NCBI GenBank assembly: GCA_009801015.1
Contig: VHZZ01010126.1
Span: 6,299-31,653 of the forward strand
Source of the DNA: Silene noctiflora
Lineage: Eukaryota > Streptophyta > Magnoliopsida > Caryophyllales > Caryophyllaceae
Length of the DNA: 25,355 nucleotides
Direction: 5' to 3'
In this document: positions 1 to 8,806 of the stretch, piece after piece
How the letters are laid out: each line of letters opens with the position of its first letter
Position numbering within the stretch: the stretch's first letter is position 1
Notes under the pieces: generated by a model
What the model was told of the DNA's origin: nothing
The model's input: the letters and a program-made list of their open reading frames with translations, nothing else
Database searches by the model: none
Translations under genes and position numbers: made by a program

Positions 1-893
1 TGTGGACGTTCTAATATCGCTCGAAAAAAGCCTCTTTTAATAATATATATAGATATAGACTAGTTTAGATCCCGCGCAATAAATGCGCGGTATTTATAGA
101 GTCTTTATTTTTATATTACTTAATCATGTTAGATTAACATCTAATTAATTTTTCATATTTCACGTCATTATATTTTGATATGAGAAAAAGAAAATTAAAT
201 TGTAAAATTATTCAATAAAACTAAGTAAAATTGATTTGTAAAATAACAGTGGTATCTCATTAATTGTTCATTTTTCTCGTTATTGTATTTATTTTTTTTG
301 AGAAAAAAAAAATTAAAATTGAAAATTAATCCAAGAGAATTGAGTAATATGCTGAAATGCATTTTTGTAAAAAGTTTTTTTTTTTTTGTTATAGAAGTAA
401 TCAAAACGATTTATAGTTTTGTTTATACACAGTATGAGTCAAATCATTCTCAAATAATAGAATCAATAAAGGTGTTAATAATTTATAGTTTTATATTATT
501 TATACTTAAATTAAAATATTATAGTTTAGTGTTTGGTGAAAATTATATAATTTGATGAAAAGATTAATTTTAATGGAAAAAATTATATAATGAAATACAT
601 CATAATTATTAGTTCTATTGTTTAGTGAATACAATACCTTCCTTATTAAAAAAAAAATTGGAGGAAAAATTTGTGATTTCACCTATTAGATAGAAGATGA
701 GATTTACTAAGCCTCTAATAACAACAATCAAGATCAGCATCCATCAAGATCGGGGCTCAATTTTCGAGGTTTCATTATTAAATTCTCATTAACAACGGAA
801 GTATCCGTCTAAAATTAAAAACGGGTCAAATAACGACCCATTTTGCATAAAGTAGGACAAACAACTTAAATTCAATCTTCATAGCAAATTTTA
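1..893. other. AT-rich intergenic spacer upstream of the PPR gene
   Basis: This stretch is very AT-rich with long A and T runs and holds no convincing gene. The short open frames in it (for example 283-555) are rich in Phe, Lys, Ile and Asn and look like random translation of AT-rich DNA. A Helitron-like 3' terminus lies near its left edge and is listed separately. The PPR promoter must lie within the last few hundred bases, but I see no clear TATA box at a fixed distance. Confidence 0.6.
60..90 (-). mobile_element. Helitron-like 3' terminus (hairpin plus CTAG end)
   Basis: Read on the minus strand, the sequence has a perfect six-base GC stem (CCGCGC at 90-85 pairing with GCGCGG at 77-72, seven-base AT loop). 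About ten bases later come ACTAG and then T. A short GC hairpin about 10 bases before a terminal CTRR, with T following, is the classic 3' end of plant Helitrons. The element would extend to the right from base 60. I could not find its 5' TC end, so only the terminus is annotated. Confidence 0.5.
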
Positions 894-3083
894 ATGTTTG
901 TTTTTAAGCACCACCATTTTTGCTCAAGGCACTTACATCTTCCTTTCCCGCCAAAACTCAACTACCTAACTAAACAACCAATCTCAACTCTTTCTTCTCT
1001 CTTAAATCTTTGCAATAAACCAAACCTTCTCAAACAATTCCATGCAAGGTTGATTTTACATGGCCATCACCAAAACCCTTCTTTATCCTCCAAACTCTTT
1101 GAATCTTACTCAAAAATCGGGTTCTACGATTATGCTTTGCACGTTTTTAATGCGATTTCATGCCCAAATTTTGATCTTTACAACAGGGTTCTTCAAATTT
1201 GTACAATATCTGGTGAATGGGATCAAACCCTTTTGTTCTATAATAAAATGGTGTCGAACTTTATGTACCCTGATGAAATTTCATACCCTTTTGTTGTGAG
1301 GGCATGTAAGGAAGTAAATGATGTTGGTTTTGGTGAAAGGGTTCATGGGCATTTGGTTAAACTTGGGTTTGATTCGAATGACGGAGTTGTTGATGCATTG
1401 GTAGAGTTTTATAATGGATTAGGAGTTTTCAAGAATGCGCGTGAGTTGTTTGATGAAATGTCTGAGAGAGGGTTGGATCGTTGGAACTCGCGTATTGTGA
1501 ATTGTCTGTGGGATGGGGATGCTGGTGGAAGTTTTATGTTGTTTAAGCAGATGATGGAGGAGAGTATTCAGCCGGATTCGATTAGTGTGATTAATCTGCT
1601 TAGAGCTAGTGTAGAATTGAAGTCGATAAAGTTGGGGGTGTCTGTTCATGGTTTGATTGTAGTAAGTGGACATAGTGGATATTTGGATGTAGGCACTGCA
1701 TTATTGACTATGTATTCTAAGCTCGGTTGCTTAAAGAGTGCGATTTTGGTTTTCAAGCAAATGGTTGTAAAGGACAATGTTGTCTGGAATTTGATGATTT
1801 CAGCGTATTGTCGATATGGACATCTGAGAACATCCCTGGATTTGGTGGGGAAAATGATTACTGAAGGGATGAGGATGGACCTTTTCACTGCACTTGCAAC
1901 CGTAACATCTATTGGAGGATTGAATTCACCTCAATTGGGCAGGGAAGTTCATGCATATTGCATCCGAAATGGGTTAGATTGTGAGGTTTCAGTTCAGAAT
2001 TCTTTGATAGATATGTACTGTAAATGCAATAATGTTGAAATTGGGAGAAAGGTTTTTGAGTTGGTTTCTGAAAAGACTGAAGTTTCTTGGAGCACAATCA
2101 TCAAAGGTCATGTAAAACATGGCCAATATTCCGAGGCTCTTTCCCTTTTTGTCGAAATGAAGTCTGATGGATTTAGGCTTGATTCTCCTACAATTCTTAC
2201 TGTCTTGCCTGCTTGTGTGAATGCTAGCGCGTTAGATCTAGTGAAGTATGTTCATGGTATTGGAGTCAAAATAGGGTTGTGTTCTACGCCCTCCGTGAAT
2301 ACTGAACTTCTAGTAAGCTATGCAAAATGTGGGTGCATAGAAATGGCAAGAAAATTATTTGATGAAGACGAAATTATTAGTAAGGACATAATTACATGGA
2401 ATTCGATGATTAGTGCTTACTCTAAGCACGGTGAGTGGCAACAATGTTTCGCTCTATACGCGCAGTTGAAAGACTCGTATCTCAGACCTGACAATGTGAC
2501 ATTTCTCGGACTTTTAACAGCTTGTGTAAATTCAGGTCGGGTTGAAGAAGGGTGGAAAGTATTCCAAGAAATAAAGGAAACCTGTGGTTATCAACCTAGT
2601 CAAGAACACTATGCTTGTATGGTGGATCTTTTGGGCAGGGCAGGATATATCAGTCAAGCAACAAATCTTATCAACTCCATGGCCTGTAAACCGGATGCTC
2701 GAGTATGGGGGCCGTTGCTAAGCGCCTGTAGAAAGCACCCAGACACCGAGGTTGCCGAGTTGGCAGCCGGGAAGCTCATTTCATTAGAACCTAAAAATGC
2801 CGGTAATTACGTGTTGTTGTCTAATGTTTATGCTGCTAATGGAAAGTGGGATAAAGTAGCAAAAATGAGGAGTTTCCTTCGAGATAAAGGTCTGAAGAAG
2901 ATCCCTGGAATGAGTTGGCTGGAAGTTAACGGAAAAACGCATGAATTTAGGGTTGCTGATAGATCTCACCCAATGTCAGATGATATTTATTCTATTTTAG
3001 GGTTTATAGAGATTGAAATTGAGGATACCATAAAATTAGGTGTAGCTAATTCATCTGTTTTTTTCCAAGAAATTGAATATTAG
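894..3083 (+). CDS. PLS-class pentatricopeptide repeat protein, E subgroup
   Basis: This is an intronless 729-residue PPR protein. PPR proteins bind organellar RNA base by base and act in editing, splicing or stability. The first 40 or so residues are rich in His, Ser, Leu and basic residues with few acidic ones, which would suit mitochondrial or plastid import. Repeats run from about residue 60 to 600. They show typical PLS signatures: VHGxLVKLGF, LLTMYSKLG, NSLIDMYCKC, SWSTIIKGH, TWNSMISAYSKHGEW and VTFLGLLTAC. Residues about 601-705 form the E1/E2 region (VWGPLLSACRKH, GNYVLLSNVYAANGKW, KKIPGMSWLEV, HEFRVADRSHP). The protein stops about 25 residues later without an E+ or DYW deaminase domain, so if it is an editing factor it would need a DYW partner. 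Lack of introns is usual for the family. The ATG at 894 is the first in frame and gives the expected leader. I cannot name the orthologue or its RNA target. Confidence 0.93.
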   Translation: MFVFKHHHFCSRHLHLPFPPKLNYLTKQPISTLSSLLNLCNKPNLLKQFHARLILHGHHQNPSLSSKLFESYSKIGFYDYALHVFNAISCPNFDLYNRVLQICTISGEWDQTLLFYNKMVSNFMYPDEISYPFVVRACKEVNDVGFGERVHGHLVKLGFDSNDGVVDALVEFYNGLGVFKNARELFDEMSERGLDRWNSRIVNCLWDGDAGGSFMLFKQMMEESIQPDSISVINLLRASVELKSIKLGVSVHGLIVVSGHSGYLDVGTALLTMYSKLGCLKSAILVFKQMVVKDNVVWNLMISAYCRYGHLRTSLDLVGKMITEGMRMDLFTALATVTSIGGLNSPQLGREVHAYCIRNGLDCEVSVQNSLIDMYCKCNNVEIGRKVFELVSEKTEVSWSTIIKGHVKHGQYSEALSLFVEMKSDGFRLDSPTILTVLPACVNASALDLVKYVHGIGVKIGLCSTPSVNTELLVSYAKCGCIEMARKLFDEDEIISKDIITWNSMISAYSKHGEWQQCFALYAQLKDSYLRPDNVTFLGLLTACVNSGRVEEGWKVFQEIKETCGYQPSQEHYACMVDLLGRAGYISQATNLINSMACKPDARVWGPLLSACRKHPDTEVAELAAGKLISLEPKNAGNYVLLSNVYAANGKWDKVAKMRSFLRDKGLKKIPGMSWLEVNGKTHEFRVADRSHPMSDDIYSILGFIEIEIEDTIKLGVANSSVFFQEIEY

Positions 3084-3832
3084 TGATTACAAACAAATTT
3101 GGGAGTAAATTTTAACTCCAGCAAGTAGCTTTCGAGTTTTGACACTGGTAAACTATGAATGCTAAGAGCTTTTTTATGTATTGGACTGCACCCCAAATTC
3201 TGGAATGATGATAAACAGATTCTTGAATTGAATGATCTACTAGCAATATTGTTTTCAATGCCAATGAAGTTCCGGATTATGATGAAATAAAGCAAACGAT
3301 TCACTAAAGTGACTACATCTCATTCTATGGTGAGTCGTAGTCCTTTGGTGCATCTTTTGACACAATTTTTATGTTGGTCATTCGCAAAGATTGTGATTGC
3401 GTACATCCGACCTCATTTTACCCTGCGATTTGCTGGAGCCACCGAAGCATTGAGGTAATGTTATTGTTATATCACAAATTCTCAAGTATCAATCAAAGGT
3501 TTAGCTCAATGTTTAAAGTTAATCTGGAGAAGATTTTACAAGTTTTCCCGGCTTAGAGCCAAAAGCTGAGAAGAAATCAAGAACACATAGAACAAGGAAT
3601 TTTCTTCTGCTCTAGTAATTGCCTGAAATCGACCATTGGCAGCGATAAAATTAACGAATTCTTAAGAACACTTCATTACTCTAATATTTTGTTTTTATCT
3701 AAATTTTACAACAGCCCTATTGAAATTGGCCATGTCAGGGCGCTAGCGACATACATCTATAAGTTGACGAAATCTACCCTTGAGCTGGCGAAACCAGATT
3801 TACGGTGTCACTAGTCAAACCAGGAAGAAAAT
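3084..3832. other. Convergent intergenic region between the PPR and ERD2-like genes
   Basis: This 749-base stretch separates two stop codons that face each other, so it must hold both 3' untranslated regions and their poly(A) signals. I see no gene in it. Much of the middle, about 3275-3475, is a SINE-like dispersed repeat that recurs in the URB2 introns. The short open frames here are not protein-like. Confidence 0.6.
3275..3475 (+). repeat. SINE-like dispersed repeat, copy A
   Basis: This segment can be aligned by eye with 14115-14340 and 21863-22095. Shared blocks include an ATAAA-GCAAA head, TCACTAAAGTG, GTCCTTTG-TGCA, GACACAATTTT followed by GGTCATTCG, GCGTACATC-GAC, GCGATTTGCTGGAGCC and a GTAATGTTATTGTTA tail. 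A short, non-coding dispersed repeat with a TTG-rich 3' tail fits the plant SINE pattern of the Au/TS style. I could not define a Pol III A/B box or target-site duplication with confidence, so 'SINE' is an inference. Confidence 0.55.
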
Positions 3833-6800
3833 TTACACAACACCGGAAGGAAGACGCATAACAAGTTGCCCTCCGAAGATACTGCAAGAATTATAAGAAA
3901 TGAGAAGGATTAGTGAAAGGAGGTATCATATTACATCCGACAAAACAAGAATGATTAATATCTTGACAGACCAGTCTCATATTACGGTGAGACCAGCCCT
4001 GTTCAGATAAAACCCTGACTAATGCCCGTTATACCAATAAGAACTGAAATCAAGATGTAACTACGCATAATACGGTCAGTATCGTGATAAATTTTAAAGT
4101 AGGCAGATGATGTTGAACCTTTTGACATAATAATAACAAAAGTCCGCCAGGATGAAAGTTTGAACAATCTCCGAGATGAGGACAAAGGATGGCCATAATC
4201 CATAGCCCAAAGCAGTAAGAAGGTGGCCACGACTGTCGAGAACCTAGATGAAAACAAAAAACAACCAACATTATTCCATGTTATAAACCAATCTCCGTTG
4301 TATTCGAAGCAAGAGAACCGAGTGTTATCACGGAATATTTAATCAACGATTCAGAGAGCTATGTAGGATAAACAACAAGACAAAACCAGCACTACCTAGC
4401 GGAAAACTTGTTATTTGTAAGTGCTAAAGAGAGAAAAGGTTCAAAAAGGTGTTGAAAGAGAGATATTGAAAACATTCATCGAATTACCATGTCACCTTGA
4501 ACCATTAATTCCTCTAAATCAATTCTATTGACAATAAATACTTGATTTTTTTTGTAATATCAGTAATTCTCAAATTCATACTTTATCTCTATGTCACTCA
4601 GACTCGTCTAAAATACGTATAGGAGTATCTGATACGGCTATTTTGTGCGAAATTTTCAATATTTTGGTCTAAAATGAAGTATCAACGTGTCGTATTGTAT
4701 CCAATAAAATACGTATCGGATACGGAATACAGCAACTAAGTGAAGTATCGGAGTAACAAAGCTTTATCTTAGAACTCCTACAAAAGTAATTCACGTATGC
4801 GACCATGAAATGTAAGTTCAATATAATACCTGAAGAACCCAGTGAGCACAGCTCAAAAACCTAGCTACTCCAAGCGCAAAAACGTAATGAGCTGTAAATG
4901 GTTCAACAATCTGAAAAGGGAACAAAAAAATCAGGGGAAAAAGTTGTACACAATGACAAGCTTCAGATTAATTGATGATAGTCGCACTCACCTTTGTATT
5001 TTGCATAACCCGCAATTGTGGAAGCACTGAAACAGCTTCTAGATATACACACAATGCCCACATGATTCGATTTAGAATATTGTGTGAAGTTGAAGGATGG
5101 ACTAGGAATGCTAAAATAGCACATGGCGCCAGCTGCAGAAAAGCGAGAGAGGAGGTACAATTATTACAATATTGCTTAACAGATTAAAAGGCAAAAAAAG
5201 GGAAAGGGATTCGTTATATGCACAGAAGAATTGGATTATATGTCAAACAGTGTGAGATTCGGAAGAGTAGATGAAAACAATAAAAAGTTTCAAGGTTATA
5301 ATCCTCTATCTAATCAATTTTGGACCTCCTTCTCCCACCTTCTATTGTGATGGACTGGGTTCTAAATTCTAATCCTCTTTCTACCTAGAAGAAGGGATTT
5401 CCTCTCCTCTTTTCTGTTTCTGGCTCTACCATTAACGTACAGCTCCCCTGTGAAGGTGATCAAGGTGACAAAATCATCCTTCATTTTTTGCTTTTCAGAG
5501 ATTTTTCCTGTTCGTCTAAGTCATTACTCGTTCAGTTAAACAATGTACAATGTACAACAAAGCGAGAGTCACTTCACTCACCACATAATAAATAGGAAAG
5601 TTGTCCTTCTCCTTCATATAAGTGGACTTCAGGCTGAACCTAATCATATAAATTACCCACAATGTAAAGGCCAAGGTAGCTGAATCAAGCAGCGTATGTA
5701 TATCATATTCCATGACAAAACTGCAATAAAGCCTTATTGCTAGAAAAATAGCCGTAAGCTCTTGTGATTTCAGTGAGAGTCCTGCAAATCATCCAAATAA
5801 GAATGATTGTCTGAAGATACAGCGGCACTGGACAGAAAATATAGGACACACGAAAAAAGAAAAAAACATGGCTAGCATCTCAACAAACACTGAACAGGAG
5901 GCCAATAAAACTGGAAACCTACTGCAGCAATTTCAAACGAATAACATGAAGTCATGAATTGTTGGAATCGACTAAGAGAGGCAAACAAAGAAAAATGAAA
6001 AGAAAAACGCACGCAAAAAAAGTCCAAACAATAAATCAAAATAAAGTATGACGAACATTATTGAAATAATTTGCCGCCAATCTTTAACAAACTAAATTTG
6101 CTCTCCTTATAAACGGTGGTGTCCAGAGAACAAAAAGGGTTATAAGCCTATTGCGTATATGTCATATATGAACAATATACAATTATACATGTTGATCCAC
6201 CACCGAAGTCTATGTGTCATCTGCCAACCGCCAACCCGTGAATGGAAACCTTGGCATCATAGAAACTGGAGATGTAACAAGACCTTTTATAACAGCACGG
6301 CAGCTCCACCAGCACCAGCAAAAGAGGTGCAGTAAATCATCCAAAATCTAAAGAATCTAAACTATTTGATGATCCCCAACGGTTAACTTTCCTCATATAA
6401 ATTTTGTTCGCAATAGATTATTACCACTAAAACATAACCAAATCATACGCTTCCTAAAAGCTTTCAGTCACATAATAATTTCATACATGCCCCTCAACCA
6501 AACGACAATGTTTCTAACTTTGGCCACTATTGAACCATTAAGCTCCTCCTCTTTTAGTTTTAATTTAGAGTACCAAAATCTATACTAAGCATCTGCAGAA
6601 CTGATTGAGCATATAGAGCTTTGTGCCTTTGTACATTGCATTGTCATCACGAAGATCTAAACTTTCTGCTAACATCATTACGTAAATGAAGATGAACAGA
6701 CTTTAAAGTTAGAAGACGCGGAAAAGGTCATTGAAATCTAAAATGCAGACAATAAAATGTCAAAGTTCTTTGAAGTTAAAAGCAGAATAAATTTTTCTTT

Positions 6801-8185
6801 CTTCCCTCAAATAAAACAGCTGAATAGTGAGTAAAATAAAGGACAAAAACAAATGGCGTAGCAAACATAAATGTTAAAAGACAAAAAATCTTGCAGCTAC
6901 AAAAGTGAAAATTAATACGAGACTACTAAAACTCCATCAATGTACAAGTCGAAAATGAAAACCAATTCATTTCAATTAAAAAAAGTCCATAAACTTCTAT
7001 ATTAACAGGAAGATAGAAAGAAAACAGAAAAGTTGGAATCTTCAGGTTTTATATCCTGGCAAACAAACACATGCAAGTCGAACAACTTAAGTTTAAAAAA
7101 AAATTAATTGAACAAACCCTTACTACGGCGTCCAAACCTAACTTTTTTAGGACAGTGTTATTTCCACGAGAATAAATGCTTCATCCACGGAGTCAGGTAT
7201 AGCACAGGCGTCACCCATATAACTCCATGGAGGAAGCATTTATTCCCATGACATTACAACTTTACAAGGAGCCATATTCGAGCACGTTAACTCCCGGTTT
7301 TATAAACAAAACCATTGACAATCTCAAACATCACATGCAAAAAAAAAAACACTCCTCTTTGATCGAACAAGCCTTACAAAGGTGTCTATTATCTGCAAGG
7401 TACTTTGTACTTCCTTTCTTCCTATCATTTGTTTGCCTTCAAACCACTCATAAAAGAATATAAAAGATAAACAAATGATTGAGATTTGAGACGGAAGGAG
7501 TAACTTTTTTAAAACACTCTAATTAAATATCTCAAACATACACATGCAAAACAAACACATGAATTTTGAAACAAATCAGCTAATCAAGCAATTAAGCTGG
7601 ATAAAGCTAAACATGCAATTCTTCCGTAGGAAAACACTCGTGTAAGACGGTTTTACACAAAAATACTCATTGTTCTCCAGAAGAGAAGCAATTTAACTAC
7701 GAAACCTAATGCAAATTAAAATTGACAAGGTAGCACAAATTATGCCAACATAACAAACCTAATTAATCAATTAACTATGCTGGATAAAGCTCAACATGCA
7801 ATTCTTCAACCCAAAAACACTCGTATAAGACGGTTTCACACAAATATACTCATCATTCTTCAAAAACAAAACAATTTAAACAAGCAAATTTCATCGAAAC
7901 TCAAACTACAAAACCTCAATTCAACACCAATTTCCAAAAAAACAATCAGAATTCAAAAATACCAGCGCATGATTTCTCCTTAGCGAGCTTGAAGAGAAGA
8001 ACAACAATGCCGATAGCGTGAACCGCTTCGGCAGCAACGAAGAGATTATCATGATCATGAACGACGGCTCTAAGCAAGACTAGCGTCGCCATGGCTGATA
8101 TCACCGCCATTAACGCCTTGACCTTTGGAGGTTGTCGTTTTAGCCATTTGGCCATTGTTTGTATCGCCCTTCTTGGTGGCTTCAT
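3833..8185 (-). CDS. ERD2-like (ER lumen protein-retaining receptor family) membrane protein, six exons
   Basis: Exons on the minus strand are 8185-7963, 5781-5582, 5132-4992, 4910-4830, 4243-4119 and 3881-3833. All junctions are GT-AG, and the total is 819 bases, or 272 residues plus TAA. Family landmarks are RQPPKVKA near residue 18, VHDHDNLFVAAEAVHAIGI in exon 1, LRLYCS-type IRLYCSFVMEYDIHTLLD in exon 2, NTKIVEPFTAHYVFALGVAR across exons 3-4, the FCYYYVKS segment in exon 5, and the terminal GGQLVMRLPSGVV. Seven hydrophobic segments are expected. ERD2 proteins return K/HDEL cargo from Golgi to ER. This clade, with an N-terminal extension before RQPPKV, is the plant ERD2-related branch of about 272 residues rather than canonical ERD2a/b, so receptor activity should not be assumed. 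A second ATG ten codons in (MAKWLKRQ) is possible, but the first matches family length. If the exon 5 donor at 4118 were unused, translation would end at NIICLL. The conserved last 49-base exon argues for splicing. Confidence 0.93.
4589..4761. mobile_element. hAT-type MITE in intron 4 of the ERD2-like gene
   Basis: This 173-bp non-coding element is flanked by a perfect 8-bp direct repeat, CTTTATCT (4581-4588 and 4762-4769), the target-site size of the hAT superfamily. Its ends are imperfect inverted repeats: CTATGTCACTCAGAC on the left against CTTTGTTACTCCGAT on the reverse of the right. Inside are repeated GTATC and GATACG motifs (for example ATACGTATCGGATACGG). It lies wholly in an intron, so it should not affect the protein. 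Confidence 0.7.
7170..7245. repeat. Short foldback hairpin (24-base arms)
   Basis: Left arm 7170-7193 and right arm 7222-7245 are reverse complements at 22 of 24 positions by my reading, with a 28-base loop. The arms include GAATAAATGCTTC on the left and GAAGCATTTATTC on the right. It could be the core of a small inverted-repeat MITE or a young small-RNA hairpin. The structure is clear; its role is not. Confidence 0.6.
7410..7500. mobile_element. Stowaway-like MITE (Tc1/Mariner type)
   Basis: The element is about 91 bp, flanked by TA on both sides (7408-7409 and 7501-7502). The reverse of its right end reads CTCCTTCCGTCTC followed by ATCATTTGTTTATC. The left end reads CTTCCTTTCTTCC followed by ATCATTTGTTTGCC. 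The CTCCCTCCGTC terminal motif and TA duplication are hallmarks of plant Stowaway MITEs. It lies in intron 1 of the ERD2-like gene. Confidence 0.7.
7578..7880. repeat. Imperfect tandem duplication, period 183 bp
   Basis: Two copies of a segment of roughly 120 bases start near 7578 and 7761. Both contain GCTGGATAAAGCT, then ACATGCAATTCTTC, then AAACACTCGT-TAAGACGGTTT, CACAAA-ATACTCAT and a diverged CAATTTAA block. The first shared block starts at 7596 and at 7779. Divergence is moderate, so the duplication is not recent. It lies at the 5' end of intron 1 of the ERD2-like gene. The TAAGACGGTTTTACACAA motif resembles sequence in the foldback element at 8542-8730. Confidence 0.7.
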
Positions 8186-8447
8186 CGTTTTTCACAATTC
8201 CTTGTTTTGTTTTGTTTTGTTTTGTTTGTTCTGACGTCTGAAGTAGGGGATGCGGGGATGGTAATAAATCGAGTAACGGTGATGGAACGTGATTTTTGTT
8301 TTTGGAAAGACGGGGGAATATGGAAATGCGACTGTAATTAATATTTGTGGGTTTTTTTAAAGAAAGAAAACGGGAAGATTTTTATTATCTAGGTAGAACT
8401 TAAAAATGTATAATCGTAGAAAGTCGATATGGAGTCGAAAAATAAAA
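8186..8447 (-). promoter_or_regulatory. 5' leader and proximal promoter region of the ERD2-like gene
   Basis: This is the sequence directly upstream of the ERD2-like ATG on the minus strand. It holds a (CAAAA)n run at about 8202-8228, only 20-40 bases before the ATG, and so probably inside the 5' UTR. A GACGTC palindrome with an ACGT core, the type bound by plant bZIP factors, lies at about 8233. I see no certain TATA box. A Helitron begins immediately upstream at 8448, which bounds the native proximal promoter to about 260 bases. Confidence 0.4.
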
Positions 8448-8806
8448 TCTCTTATATACTAAAAGAATATGTAATTTAAACTTTTCAGCTTCCCGCTTAT
8501 ATAATTACCTTCTACAATATTCTCTTTATATTATCACAAATTCTTATTTAAGACGGTCGCTATCCGTCTTAAGCTTAAGACGGATAGTGGCCTCTCACAC
8601 AAAGGCAAGTGGGAGGCAAGTGGGTGGAAAATGGATATACCCACTTGCCTCCCACTTGCATTTGTGTGAGAAGGTTACTATCCGTCTTAAGCTTAAGACG
8701 GATAATGGTCGTCTTAAGTAAGACCTTCTGATTATCACAAATACCATATATAATTTTTATAGTCTATAACATCATCAACCGTGCATTAACACAGGGATTA
8801 CACTAG
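8448..8806 (+). mobile_element. Short non-autonomous Helitron
   Basis: The left end reads TCTCTTATATACTAAAAG, starting with TC after an A at 8447. The right end is a weak hairpin (CCGTG, then CACAGG, about 8779-8796) followed by ATTACACTAG at 8806 with T next. A TC 5' end, a subterminal hairpin, a CTAG 3' end and insertion between A and T are the Helitron signature. Without the foldback element at 8542-8730 it is only about 160 bases and has no coding capacity. It has the same kind of 3' end as the terminus at 60-90. Confidence 0.65.
8542..8730. mobile_element. Foldback MITE nested in the Helitron
   Basis: This 189-bp element is almost wholly a palindrome. The left arm carries TTAAGACGG-TCGCTATCCGTC, CTTAAGCTTAAGACGGATAG, CTCACACAAA and GCAAGTGGGAGGCAAGTGGG; the right arm is the reverse complement with few changes, around a short AT spacer near 8631-8640. 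A perfect 12-base direct repeat, ATTATCACAAAT, flanks it (8530-8541 and 8731-8742). Long inverted repeats with a 9-12 base duplication fit a Mutator-like or foldback MITE, though the right tip has about seven extra bases. Its transcript would form a long hairpin and could feed small-RNA production. Confidence 0.75.

Larger units (their letters stand above)
5782..7962. other. Long first intron of the ERD2-like gene
   Basis: This 2181-base intron separates coding exons 1 and 2. It is AT-rich and I found no nested gene in it. Recognisable content is confined to the right-hand 850 bases: a 76-base hairpin, a Stowaway-like MITE and an imperfect 183-bp-period duplication, each listed separately. 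Bases 5800-7100 show nothing I can name. Long first introns in plants sometimes carry expression-enhancing elements, but I see no specific signal. Confidence 0.7.

Noticed and set aside
283..555. 90-codon open frame on the plus strand
   Set aside because: Composition is Phe/Lys/Ile/Asn with poly-A and poly-T codons, in AT-rich spacer with no family resemblance.
4086..4118. Alternative unspliced C terminus NIICLL of the ERD2-like protein
   Set aside because: A donor at 4118 and a conserved exon at 3881-3833 restore the usual family tail, so the read-through end is less likely.
4003..4257. Minus-strand open frames near 4003-4271
   Set aside because: They are out of frame with, and overlap, exon 5 of the ERD2-like gene, whose correct frame reads ALGYGLWPSFVLISEIVQ.
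4963..5160. 65-codon minus-strand open frame
   Set aside because: It is a wrong-frame shadow of ERD2-like exon 3 (5132-4992), which in the right frame reads LAPCAILAFLVHPSTS and ends LRVMQNTK.
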